Shown here piece by piece: positions 59,079 to 64,000 of a DNA stretch of 64,000 nt; position 1 is the first letter of the stretch; every line of letters starts with the position of its first letter. Under the pieces are notes generated by a model that saw nothing but the letters and a program-made list of their open reading frames with translations, did not search any database and was not told the origin of the DNA. Origin of the DNA: Liolophura sinensis (Eukaryota; Mollusca; Polyplacophora; Chitonida; Chitonidae). A program made the translations under genes and the position numbers. The stretch lies in contig NC_088298.1 of the NCBI RefSeq assembly GCF_032854445.1, forward strand, positions 22,159,295 through 22,223,294, written 5' to 3'.

Positions 59079-62000
59079 GTGCGTATTTTTAGATATCTGC
59101 GTTTCTGTTTCTTATTTTACGTCGTACTCACGTCGGTCAACGATTTGAATACCTGGTGTACTGATTAAATTCATGATACGTTTTTGGTATCAATAAAAAC
59201 TGTTGTCTGCTTAATTCTCTTTACATGAATTCGTCCTAATGCCTTAATCCTAATTATAGATTAATAGCTCTTAGTACCAGAAAGTCCATACTGGTTGACA
59301 GTTAGTATACCAATGCCATTTAACGTCGCCTCTAGAGACAGATCAAGAAAACTCACTTGTGTCCGCAATTTGATTTGGTTAAATTGATTTATTCATCCGA
59401 TATATATTTTATATATAATGAATCTCATTGGAGCTTGTCCCTGTAGACAGTTAGAAAACTGGACAGAATTGGACATCAGTCCAACAAACTGCTTAATTTG
59501 TAACCATGTTGCACACAAACAATCTGACAACCAATTATATTTGAATCCCCCCAGAAATGACTGACGCACGAGGAGCACGCTACGGCGGAAGTCGCTACGG
59601 CGGAAGTCGCTACAGCAGTGTCCGTTACAGGAGCACCCGTTACAGCCGAAGCAGTTATCGGTAAGTCAGAGAGGTTCTTGGTAATTAGAATATTTACATT
59701 AATTAGATATAAAAACAGGTTCAAAAGCAAACAAAAATTAGCTATATTAAAAAAATTAATTACATGTTCCATTTTTTTGTTTAATTATTTATTTATTTAT
59801 TTATTTAATTCGTGTTTTACGACGTACTCAAGAATATTATTTGTTTGTTCATTTCTTTAAATAATTAATCGTGTTTTGCTTGTGACGTCACGTAATCCAT
59901 ATGATCAGATTGAAAACATAAAACTACTTACATTTATGAATTGATACGGTACTTAAACATAAAGTAAGGGGGGATCACTCTAGTAACACGTCGTCCTTAA
60001 ATTTAAACTAAACATGCAAGTGAAATATGTGTTAAATGTCATTTTGCTCCTTAATACAGCACCGACATATTTTGTTTTTATTTTTCGGATAGTATCCGTA
60101 CAGGAGCCCGTGTCAGCACAGGAGCCCGTGTCCGGGTGCGGTACGGTGGCGGGTCCCGTTATAACGGAATCTACATTGGCGGATACCGACATTATGGTTA
60201 CCATGACGACGACTACTACGAGAACGGTAGGTATTTGTCTTCAGTTTAAAAACGAATCTGTTAAAAGGACAGAATATCTTTTCTGTGTGAAGGCAGATTA
60301 GATCATGTTATTGCGACAAAGTATAACCCTATGTTTTCCAACAGAATATTATTATGTATGTAACAAAGCTATTGTGTTGCACATGTTAGTTTTAGAGTAC
60401 CCTTAACCATTTATCCACGTGTCATTTTGTGCCTGGCGCGATTCTTCATTTGACACAATGTCCAAAATAATACAATACACACAATCGTGTATAGCGGTAC
60501 ACATTATGATTATATTAATATTATTGTTGTGTAGAGGACCACAGGCAGCCGGATTCAGTTACAGGCAAATAAAAAAGAACATATATGAAGTACATTCGCA
60601 CTGTAAAGTCACAGAAGAAAACGATGGTTTTCTACTGTCGTTTGGACCCTCTATGTAGCTCGTCCTCGAGTTTCCCATACATTACATTCATTTCGTCCCA
60701 TTATTTGATTTCAGAGCTGACGATCTGTGTGGACGAGTACAGTGATGATGGTAACGGCACTGCACTGGGTAGGTTTGTCCTGCCCGATGTACCATCAGGG
60801 GGAGGAGTACAGCTACTGCTGCGGGCCCGAGCACAGCCAACACTGCTGTACATTCTTTGATGAGTAAGTCTATAAGTGTAGGGTCTATGTATCCGGCTTC
60901 ATCTGGGGTTCAAGCGGTATCCGTACGTTCCGTACTAGGGAACTGTCAAATGCCCAGCAGCAGGACCTTGACGTCATTTTACTGAGTTAAATGTTCGTTT
61001 CCCAGCTCGGCGCGATGACGTCACATAAAGTACAGTACAACGTTACAACAGAAACCGATAGACTGTAACATTGTGGGACGTTGCGCTACCAACTCACTTT
61101 TGACGTAAAAATGGCTCACGGTCCTGCTTCACACTTGTGTCACTTCACGGGATTAAAAATATGGCGCCTTCCCATTAGAGCCGATATTTTTCTTGTTTTC
61201 TAAACAGGGGATCAAGACATTGTTTTTTATCATTCTTATATAGGAATTAAGGCATTTTCTTTTTCCACCGCAAAGGTTTTTTGAAGAATTTTCAGTAGCA
61301 ACGACAGAAAACAATAATATGGAGAACGCAAACCTTCAGCCCAGCCGAATGTACAAGTTCTCGAGATCACTACTAAGGGACAATTCTTTGTCATATTTCT
61401 TACTATAACCTTTAGAAAGGAACGAACTCTTTCCATCGTCAGTTAAGTCTGAAACCGCAGAGGGGCACATGCCATGAAGGGATAAATACACATAAAGCCC
61501 TAATGGCATAGACAAATTTATCTACATTTTTGTCTCAAAGAGGGTTGAAAGTTGAGGCTTACCATTTTTGATCAATCCTTCATTTTGGTCAAAAAATTCC
61601 TGCTTTTATACTTATATGTGTGTATATTTGTATATGCTTTCAGTCCAAAACGAGGCTGGGGTCTGGCTATTGGCCTGTTCGTAGGAATCGTTGTCTTGGT
61701 TGCACTGATCGCATTCTGTGTTGCAAGTAAGTAGTAAGTTTATCTGGCTTTGTGTAAGGTTTAAATGAACAGACCCACCTGTAAATAAAGTACGTATAAT
61801 CTAAAAAGCCATACCAAGGACAAATATGACATATGTCAGACGTGGAAAAGTTCGCCAGTAACTCGCCAGTAATCGATACTTTACTCCAGACGCTCTGGTC
61901 TCCTCGTCGCATATAATTGACCATCATCGTTAAAAATAAGGGTTTCTTGAGCGTCGCTTTAAATAAAAACCAAAGAATAAACTAATCCGCAATTGTTAAG

Positions 62001-63161
62001 ACCAGGTTGATGTTTTGTAGTCAGTGAGCCCCTTCTCAAACATTCTTTGAGAAAAGTTTGTTCTTCAACGAAATGACATCACTCTGCCACGTGTAAGCAA
62101 CCTCAGCTTTAAAATTCCCATCTAATCATTGACTGTTTTGCTCACGCATGAACCATCATCGTTATTCTGCTTGACTTAATTACGGTCCTGCGCTGTAAAT
62201 TAAAGTGATTGTATGGACGAATGAGAGATCAGTGTTTAACGGTACACAAGCAGCGTTTCAGAGATGTCGGGTGCGCAAAACCGTTAACAAGAAAATGAGA
62301 ATATCCAAAAACAAATAACAAGTAGCCTTGTTTTAAAACCAGCTAAGATAAACCACAATCAAAAAAGATGATTCGAAAATGACATCACAGTATAGTCCTT
62401 ATACAATATTCTTATATGTTTAAAATATCCTTTAAATACTTAACAATAGCATCGCCAGCACCTCTGTGAAATAATCATGAAATGCAGTCAACTGTCACAA
62501 GGAACACTCTTGCGGGCACAACCCTCATCAAGAAAAATGTTTCTTAGGGCTAAAATATAAAGTCTAAAATCGTATTTCATATTCTGACTTTTATCAAATA
62601 AAATGGATTTGTGGAATCGATCTCAAACGTAATTGCGCCGTCTTGTTAAGCCATAGTTCGGGGGGGGGGGGGGGGGGGGGGGTTGCGTGTAAATTGTTAC
62701 TATTTATGCACTTACATGAACAGTAAGAATAAAACCCTGGCTGAGGTAAATTCACAAGAGACCGTATTTCACCGGTTACGTGTGACCATTTGCCAGCTGT
62801 CTCACAGTCGCCACTGCTCTGGTTTTACTCTACATGCTGTACGTCTATCACACAGTCGTCGCAGTTCTGGTCTATGCAGTACGTCTATGGCACTGCCATC
62901 GCTGCTCTGGTTTTACTCTATACGCTGTACGTATATCGCACTTTCGTCGCTGCTCTGGTTTTACTGTCTATGCTGTGCCTCTTAAGTTATATTGTGATAT
63001 TTAGACTTTTAAAGTGTCCGCAAAAGGCAGTAATCACCGGTGTTGGTTATCTCCCCTTAGGAGGTTGTTGCGGGGGTGGATGCAGCAGCGGCGGCGGGGG
63101 CGGCGGCGGATGTGGTGACGGCAGCTGGGGCTCTACACCCTCATTCTATGACTCTGATTAA
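59015..63161 (+). CDS. Gene C: diverged Shisa-like (STMC6-type) protein, 6 coding exons, frame break
   Basis: About 211 aa if one extra base in exon 4 is ignored; exons 59015-59078, 59555-59660, 60093-60226, 60715-60863, 61644-61726, 63061-63161. Signal peptide 1-21; Arg/Tyr/Gly/Ser-rich segment about 22-100 split over two exons; Cys106, 124, 136-137 and 145-146 with an NGT sequon at 115; membrane helix about 155-178; short tail of Gly and Cys ending STPSFYDSD. It lacks the Pro-rich tail and all PPxY motifs, so WW-ligase recruitment is unlikely. Exon 1 length, the phase 2 junction before the helix and the phase 1 junction after it match A and B. As assembled, the reading frame breaks at about 60779 within the cysteine domain: sequencing error, polymorphism or recent pseudogene. 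Confidence 0.75.
59555..59660 (+). CDS. Gene C exon 2: YGGSR repeats
   Basis: 106 nt, acceptor CCCCCCAG|AA, donor ATCG|GTAAGT. EMTDARGARYGGSRYGGSR followed by RYSS, RYRSTRYSRSS. A Tyr/Arg/Ser variant of the segment in A and B. Confidence 0.75.
59783..59838 (-). mobile_element. SINE tail remnant
   Basis: 'tatttatttatttatttaattcgtgttttacgacgtactcaagaatat' only. Gene C intron 2. Confidence 0.65.
60093..60226 (+). CDS. Gene C exon 3: Arg/Gly then His/Asp/Tyr segment
   Basis: 134 nt, enters in phase 2, leaves in phase 1 at AACG|GTAGGT. IRTGARVSTGARVRVRYGGG, then YIGGYRHYGYHDDDYYEN. The acidic end has no match in A or B. Confidence 0.75.
60715..60863 (+). CDS. Gene C exon 4: six-cysteine domain with +1 frameshift
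   Basis: 149 nt where 148 is needed. First part ELTICVDEYSDDGNGTALG and RFV; second part, one frame over, CPMYHQGEEYSYCCGPE and HCCTFFD. The break is at the run GTCCTGCCC (60778-60784). Both halves match the family, the donor GATGA|GTAAGT is intact. Confidence 0.82.
61644..61726 (+). CDS. Gene C exon 5: membrane helix
   Basis: 83 nt, acceptor TTTCAG|TC as in gene A. PKRGWGLAIGLFVGIVVL then VALIAFCVA. Ends without the Lys-rich stop of A and B. Confidence 0.85.
62659..62682. repeat. Poly-G tract
   Basis: Run of 24 G in gene C intron 5, a quadruplex-prone and assembly-fragile site. Confidence 0.95.
62800..62985. repeat. About 55-bp repeat, 3-4 copies
   Basis: 'ctctggttttactctacatgctgtacgtctatcacac' type units, diverged, in gene C intron 5 just before the last exon. 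Confidence 0.8.
63061..63161 (+). CDS. Gene C exon 6: Gly/Cys tail
   Basis: 101 nt, acceptor CCCCTTAG|GAGG, stop TAA 63159-63161. Two acceptors three bases apart are usable (after TTAG or after GAG). GGCCGGGCSSGGGGGGGCGD then SWGSTPSFYDSD. Confidence 0.7.
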
Positions 63162-63679
63162 CAATCATGCGTCAAAAATGGACAACAGAATCAAGGTTAA
63201 ACATCCTTATATGCTGATTATTTTAGAGGTTGTTTTGTGCAGCAGCTGCGGGATGGTACTTGGTGCTTTATACTGCCACCTCAGTAAAACCGCCATTCTT
63301 GTAAAAAAAAAAAACCGCCATTCTAGAGCCCACGCGGAGAGCGCGATCTCACGGGGCGCGGAGGCTTCGTTTGATTTTAAACCGCGACGTCCGCGACCTT
63401 CGTGTCCCCATGAAACATGGGCGACCGTGTCCTTCTGAGATAGGTGCACTATCTGCTTTTTCTCTGCTAAACTGTTCTCTTTCCATTTGATTAATATGGT
63501 GCTAATTATCTTTCCATTCAATAATTTACAGATATTTTGCTATTTTTCCTCTCCTGCTCTAATGTTCCCTGCTATTTAGCTGTAATTAGCCCTACAGTAG
63601 CATTGCTGATGTATGTGTCTATGCAATGTAGGGGTACTCACTGCAGGTTTTCAGGACAGGAAAGTGTAGGTGACGATTA
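63162..63679. other. 3' flank of gene C
   Basis: No clear AATAAA. At 63280-63330 the text 'ccgccattct(tg/ag)' occurs twice around a poly-A run. Nothing else recognised. Confidence 0.4.
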
Positions 63680-64000
63680 GTACAGATTTATTCCTGGTAT
63701 GATAGCGCTAGGTGTAGGCAAACTATCAAAGAAACCATCTGTGCGGATTTGTTCACAGACAATGTCTTTGGCTATTTAGCGCTGCTATGATTGCGCTAGG
63801 TTGAAGGTAACTATCAGAGAGACCATCTGTGCGGATTGGTTCAAAGGACTATATATTTGCTATTTAGCGCTGCTGTGATTGCTCTTTGTAGAAGCTACCT
63901 ATTGTATCAAAAAGGCCAGCTTTGAAGAATGGTTGAGACAACAATATATGCGGTATTTAGCGCTGCTAGAAAATCTCTATGCAGAAGTCAACTGTCAGAG
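63680..64000. repeat. Start of an about 100-bp tandem repeat, cut by window end
   Basis: Three to four units with 'tatttagcgctgctatgattgcgctagg', 'aactatcagagagaccatctgtgcggatt' and 'ggttcaaagg'. Continues past the window. Confidence 0.8.

Noticed and set aside
59618-60301. ORFs in other frames across gene C exons 2 and 3
   Set aside because: They run through splice sites and do not show the family composition.

Overview
The window looks like a lophotrochozoan, probably molluscan (bivalve-like), nuclear genome. It is AT-rich, has long introns with GT/AG ends, carries many copies of a tRNA-derived SINE whose body reads 'gattggtgttttacgccgtactcaagaatatttcac' in pieces, and is full of minisatellites. 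The organism call is an inference from repeat style, not from a database match.

I find one gene family and nothing else that codes convincingly. Three paralogous genes encode secreted-in, single-pass membrane proteins of the Shisa-like / STMC6 type (six-cysteine ectodomain, one membrane helix, tail). Gene A is on the minus strand (22788 down to 920, 8 coding exons, 327 aa). Gene B is on the plus strand (27300 to 43929, 8 coding exons, about 361 aa). Gene C is on the plus strand (59015 to 63161, 6 coding exons, about 211 aa). A and B are divergent (head to head, 4.5 kb apart), share every exon boundary and intron phase, and even share the bases before the start codon, so they are an inverted duplicate pair. 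C is older or faster-evolving. Domain order in all three: signal peptide; Arg/Gly/Tyr/Ser-rich low-complexity segment; C-(x)n-CP-(x)n-CCG-(x)n-CC domain; membrane helix; cytoplasmic tail. The tails of A and B are Pro/Gly/Tyr-rich with several PPxY motifs (WW-domain ligands, as in NEDD4-family ligase adaptors). The tail of C is short and Gly/Cys-rich. Two single-base frame anomalies are visible: an extra base in the cysteine-domain exon of C, and an extra base at the exon 1 donor of B.

Layout: 1-919, 3' region of A; 920-22788, gene A with intronic arrays of about 45/85, 28, 90, 79 and 19 bp; 22789-27299, divergent intergenic region with poly-C, GA/poly-G and AT tracts, a palindromic MITE and two hairpins; 27300-43929, gene B with intronic arrays of 21, 33, 34, 46, about 60, 49 and 29 bp; 43930-45230, probable 3' UTR of B with a 46-bp array; 46785-51020, intergenic 36-bp and 78-bp arrays; 51030-58930, intergenic sequence with SINEs and a 22-bp array; 59015-63161, gene C; 63680-64000, the start of another repeat. 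By my own sum, tandem arrays occupy roughly a quarter of the window. Most long ORFs in the window are repeat translations, not genes.

If the family assignment is right, the three proteins would act as membrane adaptors at the cell surface or in the secretory pathway. A and B could recruit WW-domain ubiquitin ligases; C probably could not.
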